This document shows positions 39,572-48,780 of a DNA stretch of 64,000 bases, in pieces. The stretch is taken from the NCBI RefSeq assembly GCF_018866305.1, contig NZ_CP076456.1, positions 2,170,001-2,234,000 on the forward strand, read 5' to 3'. Every line of letters begins with the position of its first letter. Position 1 is the first letter of the stretch. The notes beneath the pieces are model-generated. The model did not search any database and was not told where the DNA came from. It saw only the letters and a program-made list of their open reading frames with translations. Origin of the DNA: Arthrobacter sunyaminii (GTDB lineage Bacteria; Actinomycetota; Actinomycetes; Actinomycetales; Micrococcaceae). Made by a program: the position numbers and the translations under genes.

Positions 39572-42118
39572 ATGGACATGAAACTTCTTGAACAGCTTGC
39601 CTCCGGCCCCTCCAGCACCCGCACCATCGACCCCGATGAGACCTACACATCCTTCCTGGAGTGGGTCGAGAGCCGGGGCATGTCGCTATACCCGGCGCAG
39701 GACGAAGCCGTGATGGAACTGGTGACGGGCAACAACGTCATCCTCGCCACCCCCACGGGCTCCGGCAAGTCGATGGTCGCCATTGCCGCCCACTTCCACG
39801 CCATGGCCCACGATGAGCGCAGTTACTACACCGCCCCCATCAAGGCGCTGGTGTCCGAGAAGTTCTTCGCCCTGTGCGAGATTTTCGGTGCCGAGAACGT
39901 CGGCATGGTCACCGGCGATTCCTCGGTGAACAAGGACGCCCCGATTATCTGCTGCACGGCGGAAATCCTGGCGAACATTGCCCTGCGCGAGGGACCGGAT
40001 GCGGACCTGGGCACCGTCATCATGGATGAGTTCCACTTCTACTCCGATCCGCAGCGCGGCTGGGCCTGGCAGGTGCCCCTGCTGGAGCTGCCCCAGGCGC
40101 AGTTCCTGCTCATGTCCGCGACCCTGGGCGACATGACCCGGATCGCCAACGAACTTAGCGAGCTCACCAACCGGGACACCGTTACCGTCTCCTCGGTGCA
40201 GCGGCCCATTCCGCTGCACTACTACTACGTGGAAACCCCGGTCCAGGAATCCCTCGAGGAACTGCTGGCCACCAAGCAGGTGCCGGTTTACGTGGTGCAC
40301 TTCTCCCAGATCGAGGCCATCGACCGGGCCCAGGCGCTGATGAGCATCAACGTCTGCACCCGCGAGGAAAAGGACAAGATCGCCGAGCTCATTGCGGGCT
40401 TCCGCTTCGCCCCCGGCTTCGGCAAGACCCTGAACCGGCTGGTCCGCCACGGCATCGGCGTCCACCACGCCGGCATGCTGCCCAAGTACCGCCGCCTGGT
40501 GGAACAGCTGGCGCAGGCCGGGCTCCTGAAAGTCATCTGCGGCACCGATACCCTGGGGGTGGGCATCAACGTACCCATCCGCACCGTGCTGATCACTGCC
40601 CTGTCCAAGTACGACGGCACCCGCACCCGTCCGCTGAAGGTCCGCGAGTTCCACCAGATCGCAGGACGCGCCGGGCGGGCCGGCTACGACACGGCGGGCA
40701 CCGTCGTCGTGCAGGCGCCGGAACACGTGATCGAAAACGTGAAGGCCATGGCCAAGGCGCACGCCAAGTTCGGTGATGACCAGAAGAAGCTGCGCCAGGT
40801 GGTGAAGAAGAAACCGCAGGCCGGATTTGTGTCCTGGGGCAAGCCCACCTTCGAGAAGCTCGTGGACGGCACGCCTGAACCGCTGACCTCCAGCTTCAAC
40901 ATCACCCACTCCATGCTGCTGAACCTGCTGGAGCGCCCGGGGGATCCCTTCGCCGCGGCCAAGAAGCTGCTCACGCACAACCATGAGACCCGGTCCTCGC
41001 AGCTGGCGCTGATGAAGAAGGCCCTGAGCATCTACCGGGAGCTGAAGACCGCCGGCATTGTGGAAGTCCTCCCTGAGCCCGACGCCGACGGCCGCACCGT
41101 CCGCCTGAAGGTGCACCTGCAGCCGAACTTTGCCCTGAACCAGCCGCTGTCCCCGTTTGCGATGGCCTCCCTGGAGATCCTGGATCCGGACAGCCCGTCC
41201 TACGCCCTGGACGTGGTGTCCGTGATCGAAGCGATCATGGAAAAGCCCCGGCAGGTGCTCTCGGCCCAGGAGAAGAAGGCCCGCGGCGAGGCCATCGCGG
41301 CCATGAAGTCCCAGGGCATCGAGTACGACGAGCGCATGGCCCTGCTCGAGGAAGTCACCTATCCGCAGCCGCTGGCGGAGCTGCTGGAGCAGTCCTTCGA
41401 GGTGTACCGGTCCGGCGCCCCGTGGCTGGGCGAGTTCGAGCTCAGCCCCAAGTCGATTGTCCGCGACATGTACGAACGCGCCATGAGCTTCGGCGAATAC
41501 GTGCAGTTCTACTCCCTGGCCCGCTCCGAAGGCGTGCTGCTGCGCTACCTCTCGGACACCTACAAGGCCCTGCTGCACACCGTTCCGCCGGAGCGGCTGC
41601 GCGAGGATCTGGAGGACATCATCGAGTGGCTCGGTGAACTGGTCCGCCAGACCGACTCCTCGCTGCTGGACGAATGGGAAGAGCTCACCAACGGCATCAA
41701 CCCCGATGCCGGCGACGAGCCGGTCCTGCCGCCGGTTCCGGATAAGCTCACCTCCAACGTGCGCGCGTTCCGCGTCATGGTCCGCAATGAAATGTTCCAG
41801 CGGGTGAAGCTGTTCGCGGACGAGGATGACCGCGCCCTGGGCGAGCTCGACGGCGGTTCCGGCTGGGATGCCGACCGCTGGGCGGACGTGCTGGACGCGT
41901 ACTTCGAAGAGCACGAGGACATTGACGACGGTCCCGACGGCCGCGGACCGAACCTGCTGATCATCAAGGAGCTGCCCGGCAAATGGGAGGTCCGGCAGAT
42001 CTTCAAGGATCCGGCCAACCACCTGGACTGGGGGATCACGGCCGAGGTGGATCTGGCGGCCTCGGACGAGGCAGGCTCCCCCGTCATCAAGGTCATGACG
42101 GCGGGCCGGCTGGACTAG
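39572..42118 (+). CDS. Ski2-like DEAD/DEAH-box helicase with DUF3516-type C-terminus
   Basis: The 848-residue protein is a superfamily 2 helicase. Motif I is TPTGSGKS (60-67), motif II DEFH (152-155), motif III LMSATLGD, and motifs V/VI include GTDTLGVGIN and HQIAGRAGRAG. The C-terminal 350 residues lack a known nuclease and match in layout the DUF3516 domain attached to actinobacterial helicases; I assign that from memory of the family, not from a search. ATG 39572 (or 39578) is chosen although the frame is open from 39137, because the upstream part is antisense to tam. Likely role: RNA or DNA remodelling. Confidence 0.88.
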   Translation: MDMKLLEQLASGPSSTRTIDPDETYTSFLEWVESRGMSLYPAQDEAVMELVTGNNVILATPTGSGKSMVAIAAHFHAMAHDERSYYTAPIKALVSEKFFALCEIFGAENVGMVTGDSSVNKDAPIICCTAEILANIALREGPDADLGTVIMDEFHFYSDPQRGWAWQVPLLELPQAQFLLMSATLGDMTRIANELSELTNRDTVTVSSVQRPIPLHYYYVETPVQESLEELLATKQVPVYVVHFSQIEAIDRAQALMSINVCTREEKDKIAELIAGFRFAPGFGKTLNRLVRHGIGVHHAGMLPKYRRLVEQLAQAGLLKVICGTDTLGVGINVPIRTVLITALSKYDGTRTRPLKVREFHQIAGRAGRAGYDTAGTVVVQAPEHVIENVKAMAKAHAKFGDDQKKLRQVVKKKPQAGFVSWGKPTFEKLVDGTPEPLTSSFNITHSMLLNLLERPGDPFAAAKKLLTHNHETRSSQLALMKKALSIYRELKTAGIVEVLPEPDADGRTVRLKVHLQPNFALNQPLSPFAMASLEILDPDSPSYALDVVSVIEAIMEKPRQVLSAQEKKARGEAIAAMKSQGIEYDERMALLEEVTYPQPLAELLEQSFEVYRSGAPWLGEFELSPKSIVRDMYERAMSFGEYVQFYSLARSEGVLLRYLSDTYKALLHTVPPERLREDLEDIIEWLGELVRQTDSSLLDEWEELTNGINPDAGDEPVLPPVPDKLTSNVRAFRVMVRNEMFQRVKLFADEDDRALGELDGGSGWDADRWADVLDAYFEEHEDIDDGPDGRGPNLLIIKELPGKWEVRQIFKDPANHLDWGITAEVDLAASDEAGSPVIKVMTAGRLD

Positions 42119-42128
42119 GCTGGAGGGC

Positions 42129-42608
42129 ATGCAGATTCGCCCCGCCCGCCCGGAAGATGTCCCGGTCATCCTTGAACTCATCCATGACCTGGCGATCTAC
42201 GAAAAAGAGCCGCACGCCGTCAAGAACACCGTTCAGGCGCTGGAGCAGAACCTCTTCGGAGAGAACCCGGCCATCTTTGCCCACGTGGCAGTGGATTCCG
42301 GAGCTGTGCAGGGCTTTGCCCTGTGGTTCCTGAACTACTCCACCTGGGAGGGCGTGCACGGAATCTACCTGGAGGACCTGTATGTCCGGCCCGAGGCGCG
42401 GGGCAAGGGCTATGGCAAGGCTCTGCTGCGCACTCTGGCCGAAATCGCCGTCGAGCGGGGCTACGCGCGGGTGGAGTGGTGCGTGCTCAACTGGAACGAG
42501 CCGTCCATCCGCTTCTACAAGTCGCTCGGCGCGGTGCCGCAGGATGAGTGGACCACGTTCCGGCTCACCGGTGACGCCCTGACCACCTTTGGCGGTGCTG
42601 CCGCATGA
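42129..42608 (+). CDS. GNAT-family N-acetyltransferase (diamine/spermidine acetyltransferase-like)
   Basis: The 159-residue protein is a single GNAT domain. The acetyl-CoA-binding motif is VRPEARGKGYGKALL near residue 86, and the WFLNYSTWEGVHGIYLEDLYV block and WNEPSIRFYKSLGA are strongly reminiscent of SSAT-like diamine N-acetyltransferases. Substrate specificity is inferred only. It lies 10 bases after the helicase and overlaps the next gene (ATGA), so these three may form an operon, although TAGGCT seven bases before its ATG could give a leaderless transcript. Confidence 0.88.
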   Translation: MQIRPARPEDVPVILELIHDLAIYEKEPHAVKNTVQALEQNLFGENPAIFAHVAVDSGAVQGFALWFLNYSTWEGVHGIYLEDLYVRPEARGKGYGKALLRTLAEIAVERGYARVEWCVLNWNEPSIRFYKSLGAVPQDEWTTFRLTGDALTTFGGAAA

Positions 42609-43924
42609 GCGTTCCCCACACGGCTTCGGCACCCTACGGGGTACGCGGCATGCGCGTCACAGATCATCATTTCACCGTTCCGCTGGATCATTCGGCGCCC
42701 GACGGCGAAACCATCACCGTTTTTGCCCGCGAATACTCCGACGCCGAACTGCCGCAGGCTGAGGCGGAGCTGCTGCCGTGGCTGCTGTACCTGCAGGGCG
42801 GTCCCGGAGGAAAGGGCTCCCGGCTCCTGTCCTTCAGCGGCTGGACCAAGACAGCGTCCAAGCACTTCCGCATCCTGATGCTGGACCAGCGCGGAACCGG
42901 CCTGTCCACTCCCGCCAACCGGCAGACCCTTGCCCTGCGCGGGGATGCAGCCGCCCAGGCGGATTATCTGACACATTTCCGGGCGGACTCGATCGTGGCC
43001 GACGCCGAACTGATCCGCGCAGCCCTCGGCTCGGGGCCCTGGACCACGTACGGGCAGAGCTATGGCGGCTTCTGCACGCTGACGTACCTGTCCTTTGCTC
43101 CGCACGGGCTGCGCGAGTCGCTGATCACCGGTGGCCTGGCTCCGTTGACCGGTCCTGCGGACCGTGTCTATCAGGCGACGTTTTCCCGTGTAGCGGCCCG
43201 CAACGCAGAGTATTTCGAGAAATATCCGCAGGACCGCGGCATCACTACCCGGATCGCCCGCCATCTGGAGAACGTCCCGGAGTACCTGCCCTCGGGTGAG
43301 CGGCTGAGCGTGCGGCGCTTCCAGATGACCGGCTCCTTCCTGGGCGGCAACACCCGGATGGACGGCCTGCACCTTCTGCTGCAGGAAGCCTTTGTGCCCA
43401 CGCCTGACGGGGACCGGCTCTCGGATACGTTCCTGGAGTCCGTCCACGCTCTGGTCAGCCGATCCTCCAACCCTTTGTATGCGCTGATGCACGAATCCAT
43501 CTACGGCCAGGGCGAAGCCACCGGCTGGGCCGCGGAGCGGGTATTGAAGGATTTCCCCGACTTCGAGCCGGACGCGGCAGAGCCCCTGTACACCGGCGAA
43601 ATGGTCTACCCCTGGTACTTCGACGAAGATCCGGCCCTGGCGCCCTTAAAGGAGCCTGCTGAGCTGCTGGCAGCCAAAGACAACTGGCCCGCACTGTATG
43701 ACACCGCCCAGCTGGCCCGGAACACCGTGCCCGTGGCCGCCGCCGTCTACACTGACGACATCTATGTGGACCGGGACCTGTCCCTTGAGACTGCCGCTGC
43801 CGTGCGGGGTCTGCAGGTCTGGGAAAGCGCCGACTTCCACCACGACGGCATTGCCGACGACGGCGAGGGCATCTTCAACCGGCTCCTGGCCATGGTGCGG
43901 GGCGAATCGTCTCAGGCCGGCTGA
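42605..43924 (+). CDS. Alpha/beta-hydrolase, prolyl iminopeptidase-like (S33)
   Basis: The 439-residue protein has the S33 proline iminopeptidase pattern: an oxyanion block LLYLQGGPGGKGSR, DQRGTGLS, nucleophile elbow GQSYGGF with Ser152, and a late acid/histidine region (YTDDIYVD, DFHHDGIADDGEG). Such enzymes release N-terminal proline or related residues from peptides, or hydrolyse other small amides. It ends at a bidirectional terminator. Confidence 0.9.
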   Translation: MSVPHTASAPYGVRGMRVTDHHFTVPLDHSAPDGETITVFAREYSDAELPQAEAELLPWLLYLQGGPGGKGSRLLSFSGWTKTASKHFRILMLDQRGTGLSTPANRQTLALRGDAAAQADYLTHFRADSIVADAELIRAALGSGPWTTYGQSYGGFCTLTYLSFAPHGLRESLITGGLAPLTGPADRVYQATFSRVAARNAEYFEKYPQDRGITTRIARHLENVPEYLPSGERLSVRRFQMTGSFLGGNTRMDGLHLLLQEAFVPTPDGDRLSDTFLESVHALVSRSSNPLYALMHESIYGQGEATGWAAERVLKDFPDFEPDAAEPLYTGEMVYPWYFDEDPALAPLKEPAELLAAKDNWPALYDTAQLARNTVPVAAAVYTDDIYVDRDLSLETAAAVRGLQVWESADFHHDGIADDGEGIFNRLLAMVRGESSQAG

Positions 43925-43949
43925 CCTGCGACAGCCTCCGGAACACGGA

Positions 43950-43986
43950 AAAGCGCCGCCCTTCCCTGAAGGAAGAGCGGCGCTTT
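43950..43986. terminator. Bidirectional terminator between the S33 peptidase gene and terC
   Basis: Stem AAAGCGCCGC (43950-43959) with GCGGCGCTTT (43977-43986), plus an inner CTTCC/GGAAG pairing. It serves the convergent genes on both sides. Confidence 0.8.
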
Positions 43987-44001
43987 GCCGTTTGGGAGAT
44001 C

Positions 44002-45237
44002 CTACTTGTCGGTCTGGTCGGCCGGGGTAGCTTCGCCGTCGGCGCGGGGACCCTGGAGGCGCGGGTTGCTGGCGCGGAATTCAGCGCGGGCCTCATCCGT
44101 GATCTCCGGCAGGTCGACGTCGTCGCGGTTTTTGGCAACGGTGGTGGCGGTGCGGTAGCTTTCGGCCACCTTGTCGTAGGCTTCCACACGCTCTTCATGC
44201 GGGGCATCTTCGCCGAGATTCCGGTACACCTTCAGTGCGTTCTCCAGCGTGGCAACGGCTTGGACCGCCTTCGCCTTGGGGCTGAGCAGCGAGGCCACGG
44301 TGGCAATCACGATCGTGCCGAGGATGACGGCCAGTGAGACGAAGGTGGGGATTTCCGGCGCCCAGCCAACGTGCTCGCCGCCGTTGATGAACGGCAGCTC
44401 ATTGACGTGCAGGGCATGCAGGATCAGCTTCACGCCGATGAACGCCAGGATGACGGACAGGCCGTGCTTGAGGTAGATCAGCCGGTCCATCAGGCCGCCC
44501 AGCAGGAAGTACAGCTGGCGCAGGCCCATGAGCGCAAAGATGTTGGCGGTGAACACAATGAAGGCGCTCTGGGTCAGGCCAAAGATGGCCGGAATGGAGT
44601 CGACGGCAAACATCAGGTCGGTGACACCGATCGTGATGAACACGATCAGCATGGGGGTGAAGACCTTTTTGCCGTCCACCACGGTGCGGATCTTGCCCTG
44701 ATCGAACTTCTCGGTCATCGGCAGGACATTGCGCAGCTTGGAGATCAGCTTATTGTCGCTGCCTTCATCCTCGTCCTCACCGTTGTCGGTGGCCTGCTTG
44801 TAGGCGGTCCAGAGCAGGAAGGCACCAAAGATGAAGAAGACCCAACTGAAGTTCTCAATGACTGCCGCACCAATGATGATGAAGATGCCGCGCAGGATCA
44901 GGGCAATAATGATGCCGAACATCAGCACTTCCTGCTGGTACTTACGGGGTACCGAGAAGCGCGCCATGATGATGATGAAAACGAAGAGGTTGTCGATGCT
45001 CAGGCTGTATTCAGTAACCCACCCCGCAACAAACTGACTGCCGTACTCGGGTCCGGTGAACACGAACATGGCCCCGGCGAACAGCAAAGCGAGCCCAACG
45101 TAGAACCCGACCCACAGGCCGGCTTCTTTCATGGACGGCTCGTGGGGGCGCTTGACCACCAGCAGGAGATCAAAGAGCAGGACAAGTCCGAGGACAACAA
45201 AGGTGCCGACCTCAAAGACAACGGGTAACTCGGGCAT
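44002..45237 (-). CDS. TerC/Alx-family metal ion transporter
   Basis: TerC/Alx proteins export metal ions, manganese in the well-studied cases. The 411-residue membrane protein has about nine hydrophobic segments, the signature EYSLSIDNLFVF with acidic residues in helix III, and FAVDSIPAIFGLT with the second acidic motif. A hydrophilic C-terminal tail of about 85 residues (after VASLLSPKAKAV) is predicted to be cytoplasmic. The gene is preceded by a yybP-ykoY riboswitch, which senses Mn2+, making manganese efflux the likely function. Confidence 0.93.
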   Translation of the reverse strand: MPELPVVFEVGTFVVLGLVLLFDLLLVVKRPHEPSMKEAGLWVGFYVGLALLFAGAMFVFTGPEYGSQFVAGWVTEYSLSIDNLFVFIIIMARFSVPRKYQQEVLMFGIIIALILRGIFIIIGAAVIENFSWVFFIFGAFLLWTAYKQATDNGEDEDEGSDNKLISKLRNVLPMTEKFDQGKIRTVVDGKKVFTPMLIVFITIGVTDLMFAVDSIPAIFGLTQSAFIVFTANIFALMGLRQLYFLLGGLMDRLIYLKHGLSVILAFIGVKLILHALHVNELPFINGGEHVGWAPEIPTFVSLAVILGTIVIATVASLLSPKAKAVQAVATLENALKVYRNLGEDAPHEERVEAYDKVAESYRTATTVAKNRDDVDLPEITDEARAEFRASNPRLQGPRADGEATPADQTDK

Positions 45238-45267
45238 TTGGAAAACCTTTCGGGCACGACACTATAC

Positions 45268-45379
45268 GCAGGTCTCTCCGGCATCCGCAGAAATCATCTG
45301 CTGCGAATGCCCGCTGCACCCGGCGGAACGACGACGCCCCGCGTGCTGACGGGTACAGCGACAAAGGATACTCCCCTGC
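45268..45379 (-). ncRNA. yybP-ykoY manganese riboswitch upstream of terC
   Basis: On the minus strand the leader begins GCAGGGGAGTATCC and ends GCCGGAGAGACCTGC, so GCAGG (45375-45379) and CCTGC (45268-45272) form the P1 stem. GGGGAGUA near the 5' side, CGUCAGCACG in the second lobe and GAGAGACC before the closing stem match the conserved loops of the yybP-ykoY class, which bind Mn2+. A TAGACT box (45391-45396) places the start of transcription about seven bases upstream of the element, and terC starts 30 bases after it. Binding of Mn2+ would be expected to raise terC expression. Confidence 0.85.
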
Positions 45380-45390
45380 GCCGCCCAAGA

Positions 45391-45396
45391 AGTCTA
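45391..45396 (-). promoter_or_regulatory. -10 element for the terC riboswitch transcript
   Basis: TAGACT on the minus strand ends 11 bases before the P1 stem of the riboswitch; no clear -35 is visible. Confidence 0.45.
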
Positions 45397-45475
45397 CCGC
45401 AGCACCCGCAGGTTGCACCCGTTTGAAAACCGGACTCAGCGGCGGGCAATCCGGCATTCCCAGCCCAAGTGGCGC

Positions 45476-45481
45476 TACGTT
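45476..45481 (+). promoter_or_regulatory. -10 element for the pyruvyl transferase gene (leaderless layout)
   Basis: TACGTT ends six bases before ATG 45488; no ribosome-binding site is present. Confidence 0.35.
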
Positions 45482-45487
45482 GATGGC

Positions 45488-46603
45488 ATGAGCACTGGGT
45501 CTGAACACTATTTGGTGGGCACCGCTGGAAACCCCAACTTCGGCGATGAGTTCATTACAGCCTCCTGGCTTCGGTTCCTGGCCGTGAACGCCCCCGACGC
45601 CGTTGTGTGGCTGGACTGCCCCCAACCGGGTGCGGCCTCTTTGCTGTTTGAAGGCCTGCACCCGGGGTTGCGTATCACCGACACCCTCTGGCGTGCTGTC
45701 CGCGACTCAGACGGACTTCCACCCGTCGAAGTAGGCCGGCGGGTCCATCACCTGGTGCACCGCCTTGGTTCACCCAACTACGACATGGGACTGGTGAGGC
45801 TGCGGCAGGCAAGCTCCCTGCACCTGCTCGGCGGAGGTTATGTCAATGGCGTGTGGCCGCACCACGCAGCTCTGGTCAGCGGCATGAAAGCCGTTAAGGA
45901 ACTGACGGGCGCCAGGCTGTACGCGACCGGGCAGGGCCTGATGCCTCTGATTGGCACCCCTCAGGAAGCCGCCGGGCTTTTTCAGGGATTTGACCATGTA
46001 ACGGTGCGCGACGCCGAAAGCGCGGAGGCCTATTCACTGAACATCGGCCTCGATGATGCTTTCCTCGGTATACGTGCTGATGCCCGGCGGCCCGCCCGCA
46101 GTCCGGCAGCCACGAATGTCTGCATCCAGAGCGACATGATTGACGCCGGCCGGTTCAGCCAGATAGTGGCTGCCGTCCGCCTCCAGGTCCAGGCCGCCCT
46201 GTCCCAGGGCAGACTGGTCAACTACTTGGAGGCCATCCCGGGGGTTGACCGGCCCGCGTACGATCAGCTTTCCGATCTGATTGCCGAAGAGAATTTCTTT
46301 CCCTTCACACGGGTGTGGGAAGAAGGCATCCCGGCGGGGCCGGACCAGTCGTGGCTCACCACCCGGTTTCACTTCCACCTGCTCGCATCGGCAGGTGGCT
46401 CACCCGGGATCGCCTATGCCGCCCGCGAGGGATACTACGACGTGAAACACACGTCGCTGACCCGATTGGGGAGCGGCTGGGCCCTCGACACCCCGGCTTC
46501 GCCGGCAGGCGCGGTTCCCCCGGGGAGCACGACTCTTCGCACCAATCTGGACACTTTCACCGGGGTGAAGCTCGCTGAGGCGCGGCACCTCTATCCTTTT
46601 TAG
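45488..46603 (+). CDS. Polysaccharide pyruvyl transferase family protein (orphan)
   Basis: The 371-residue protein has the layout of the PF04230 family: an N-terminal [25 protein letters not shown], the central [24 protein letters not shown], and [12 protein letters not shown]. These enzymes add ketal-linked pyruvate to cell-wall or capsule sugars, or have related glycosyltransferase-like roles (CsaB type). No other cell-wall or polysaccharide gene is nearby. ATG 45488 is preferred; the frame is open from 45413 but that overlaps the terC leader. Its stop overlaps the uvrB stop by 4 bp on the opposite strand. Confidence 0.78.
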   Translation: MSTGSEHYLVGTAGNPNFGDEFITASWLRFLAVNAPDAVVWLDCPQPGAASLLFEGLHPGLRITDTLWRAVRDSDGLPPVEVGRRVHHLVHRLGSPNYDMGLVRLRQASSLHLLGGGYVNGVWPHHAALVSGMKAVKELTGARLYATGQGLMPLIGTPQEAAGLFQGFDHVTVRDAESAEAYSLNIGLDDAFLGIRADARRPARSPAATNVCIQSDMIDAGRFSQIVAAVRLQVQAALSQGRLVNYLEAIPGVDRPAYDQLSDLIAEENFFPFTRVWEEGIPAGPDQSWLTTRFHFHLLASAGGSPGIAYAAREGYYDVKHTSLTRLGSGWALDTPASPAGAVPPGSTTLRTNLDTFTGVKLAEARHLYPF

Positions 46604-48690
46604 GCGTGCCCGGCGTTCTGCATCTGGCGCAGCTCCTTCTTGAGATCGCCCACTTCATCGCGAAGCCGTGCCGCCAGTTCAAACTGCAGTTCCGCTGCGG
46701 CGGCGTGCATCTGCTCGGTCATGGATGCGATCAGTCCGGCCAGATCCTCCGCGGGAGCAGCTGCCAAACCGTCCTTCCGGATGCCGCCCTTGCCCTTACC
46801 GGTGGTCTTGCGGTTCTTCTTGTCGGCCGCCTCAGCCAGCAGTGCCCTGGTGTCAGCGTCCTCGCGGGCCAGCGAGTCCGTAATGTCCGCGATCTTCTTG
46901 CGCAGCGGCTGGGGGTCCACCCCGTGGTCCTCGTTGTACTTCACCTGGATGGCACGGCGGCGGTTCGTTTCATCGATGGCCTTCGCCATGGAATCGGTGA
47001 TCCGGTCGGCGTACATGTGAACCTCACCGGAGACGTTGCGGGCGGCACGGCCAATGGTCTGGATCAGCGAGGTGGAGGAACGCAGGAAGCCTTCCTTGTC
47101 GGCGTCGAGGATGGACACCAGCGACACTTCGGGAAGGTCCAAACCTTCACGCAGCAGGTTAATGCCCACAAGTACGTCGAAGGTCCCCATCCGCAGTTCA
47201 CGCAACAGCTCCACGCGGCGCAGGGTATCGACGTCGGAGTGCAGGTATTCCACCTTGACCCCGTGCTCCATCAGGTAGCCCGTCAGGTCCTCGGCCATCC
47301 GCTTGGTCAGCGTGGTGACCAGCACGCGCTCGTTGCGCTCAGTCCGGGTGCGGATTTCCCCGAGCAGATCATCAATCTGGCCCTTGCTGGGCTTCACGAT
47401 CACCTGCGGATCCACCAGACCGGTGGGACGGATAATCTGCTCAACAAAGCCGTCCGACTTGGACAGTTCGTATTTGCCGGGCGTGGCGGACATGTAGACG
47501 GTCTGGCCGATGCGTTCCAGGAACTCATCCCATTTCAGCGGCCGGTTGTCCATGGCCGACGGCAGCCGGAAGCCGTGGTCCACCAGGGTCCGCTTGCGGG
47601 ACATGTCCCCTTCATACATGGCGCCGATCTGCGGAATGGTCACGTGGGACTCATCCACGACCAGCAGGAAGTCATCGGGGAAGTAATCCAGCAGGCAGTG
47701 CGGGGCGGTGCCGGGACCGCGGCCGTCAATGTGCCGGGAGTAGTTCTCGATGCCGTTGCAGAAGCCCATCTGCTGCATCATTTCCAGATCGTAGGTGGTC
47801 CGCATCCGCAGCCGCTGGGCTTCCACCAGCTTGTTCTGCGACTCCAGTTCGGCCAGCCGCACCTGCAGCTCGTCCTCAATCTGGCGGATGGCCCGGTGCA
47901 TCCGGTCCTCGCCGGCCACGTAGTGCGACGCCGGGAAGACGTACATTTCCGTTTCCTCACGAATGACGTTTCCCGTGAGCGGGTGGAGGGTGTAGATGTT
48001 CTCAATCTCGTCGCCGAAGAACTCGATCCGCAGTGCGTTTTCCTCGTACATCGGAATGATCTCGACGGTGTCGCCGCGGACCCGGAAAGTGCCGCGGTGG
48101 AAGTCCATGTCGTTGCGGGCGTACTGCATATTGACGAACCGGCGCAGCAGGTCATCGCGGTTCATCTGCTGGCCCTTGCGCAGCGTGACCATGGCTTCGA
48201 TGTACTCTTCAGGGGTTCCCAGGCCGTAGATGCAGGACACGGTGGCCACCACAATGACGTCGCGGCGGGTCAGCAGCGCGTTGGTGGCGGAGTGCCGCAG
48301 CCGTTCCACTTCCTCGTTGATGGAGGAGTCCTTCTCAATGAAAGTGTCCGTCTGCGGAACGTAGGCTTCGGGCTGGTAGTAGTCGTAGTAGGAGACGAAG
48401 TACTCCACCGCGTTGTTGGGCAGCAGTTCACGAAACTCGTTGGCCAGCTGCGCGGCGAGGGTCTTGTTCTGGACCATGATGAGCGTGGGCCGCTGGACCT
48501 GCTCCACCAGCCAGGCCGCCGTCGCGCTCTTACCGGTACCGGTGGCACCGAGGAGGACCACATCCTTTTCGCCGGCCTTGATCCGCTCGGCGAGTTCCTT
48601 GATGGCGGTGGGCTGGTCGCCCGCGGGCGAGTAATCGCTGATTACTTCAAAGGGGGCAACGACTCTCTTGATGTCCTGCGCAAGACTCAT
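46600..48690 (-). CDS. uvrB: Excinuclease ABC subunit B (UvrB)
   Basis: UvrB is the DNA-loading helicase of nucleotide excision repair. The 696-residue protein has Walker A GATGTGKS (48-55), the beta-hairpin region [21 protein letters not shown], helicase motifs DESHVTIPQ and [30 protein letters not shown], and the C-terminal UVR domain ([20 protein letters not shown]) that contacts UvrC. ATG 48690 has no ribosome-binding site but lies six bases after TAGCTT. Confidence 0.98.
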   Translation of the reverse strand: MSLAQDIKRVVAPFEVISDYSPAGDQPTAIKELAERIKAGEKDVVLLGATGTGKSATAAWLVEQVQRPTLIMVQNKTLAAQLANEFRELLPNNAVEYFVSYYDYYQPEAYVPQTDTFIEKDSSINEEVERLRHSATNALLTRRDVIVVATVSCIYGLGTPEEYIEAMVTLRKGQQMNRDDLLRRFVNMQYARNDMDFHRGTFRVRGDTVEIIPMYEENALRIEFFGDEIENIYTLHPLTGNVIREETEMYVFPASHYVAGEDRMHRAIRQIEDELQVRLAELESQNKLVEAQRLRMRTTYDLEMMQQMGFCNGIENYSRHIDGRGPGTAPHCLLDYFPDDFLLVVDESHVTIPQIGAMYEGDMSRKRTLVDHGFRLPSAMDNRPLKWDEFLERIGQTVYMSATPGKYELSKSDGFVEQIIRPTGLVDPQVIVKPSKGQIDDLLGEIRTRTERNERVLVTTLTKRMAEDLTGYLMEHGVKVEYLHSDVDTLRRVELLRELRMGTFDVLVGINLLREGLDLPEVSLVSILDADKEGFLRSSTSLIQTIGRAARNVSGEVHMYADRITDSMAKAIDETNRRRAIQVKYNEDHGVDPQPLRKKIADITDSLAREDADTRALLAEAADKKNRKTTGKGKGGIRKDGLAAAPAEDLAGLIASMTEQMHAAAAELQFELAARLRDEVGDLKKELRQMQNAGHA

Positions 48691-48696
48691 GATTAA

Positions 48697-48702
48697 AAGC
48701 TA
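48697..48702 (-). promoter_or_regulatory. -10 element for uvrB (leaderless layout)
   Basis: TAGCTT on the minus strand is six bases from ATG 48690. The hairpin at 48706-48736 lies immediately upstream. Confidence 0.4.
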
Positions 48703-48705
48703 CTC

Positions 48706-48736
48706 CGCACTGCGGTCAGGATGCGTCCGCAGTGCG
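48706..48736 (-). terminator. Possible terminator/hairpin between coaE and uvrB
   Basis: CGCACTGCGG (48706-48715) pairs perfectly with CCGCAGTGCG (48727-48736). The minus strand continues GAGTAGCTTTTAATC, with a short T run, so it may terminate coaE transcripts before the uvrB start. Confidence 0.45.
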
Positions 48737-48780
48737 TGCGGTCAGCTCAGGGCTGAACACCTCCGGGCAGCCGGAGAGCG

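Noticed and set aside
46606..48696. A 696-codon open frame opposite uvrB
   Set aside because: It mirrors uvrB almost end to end and its translation is rich in low-information Val/Gly/His runs, without motifs.
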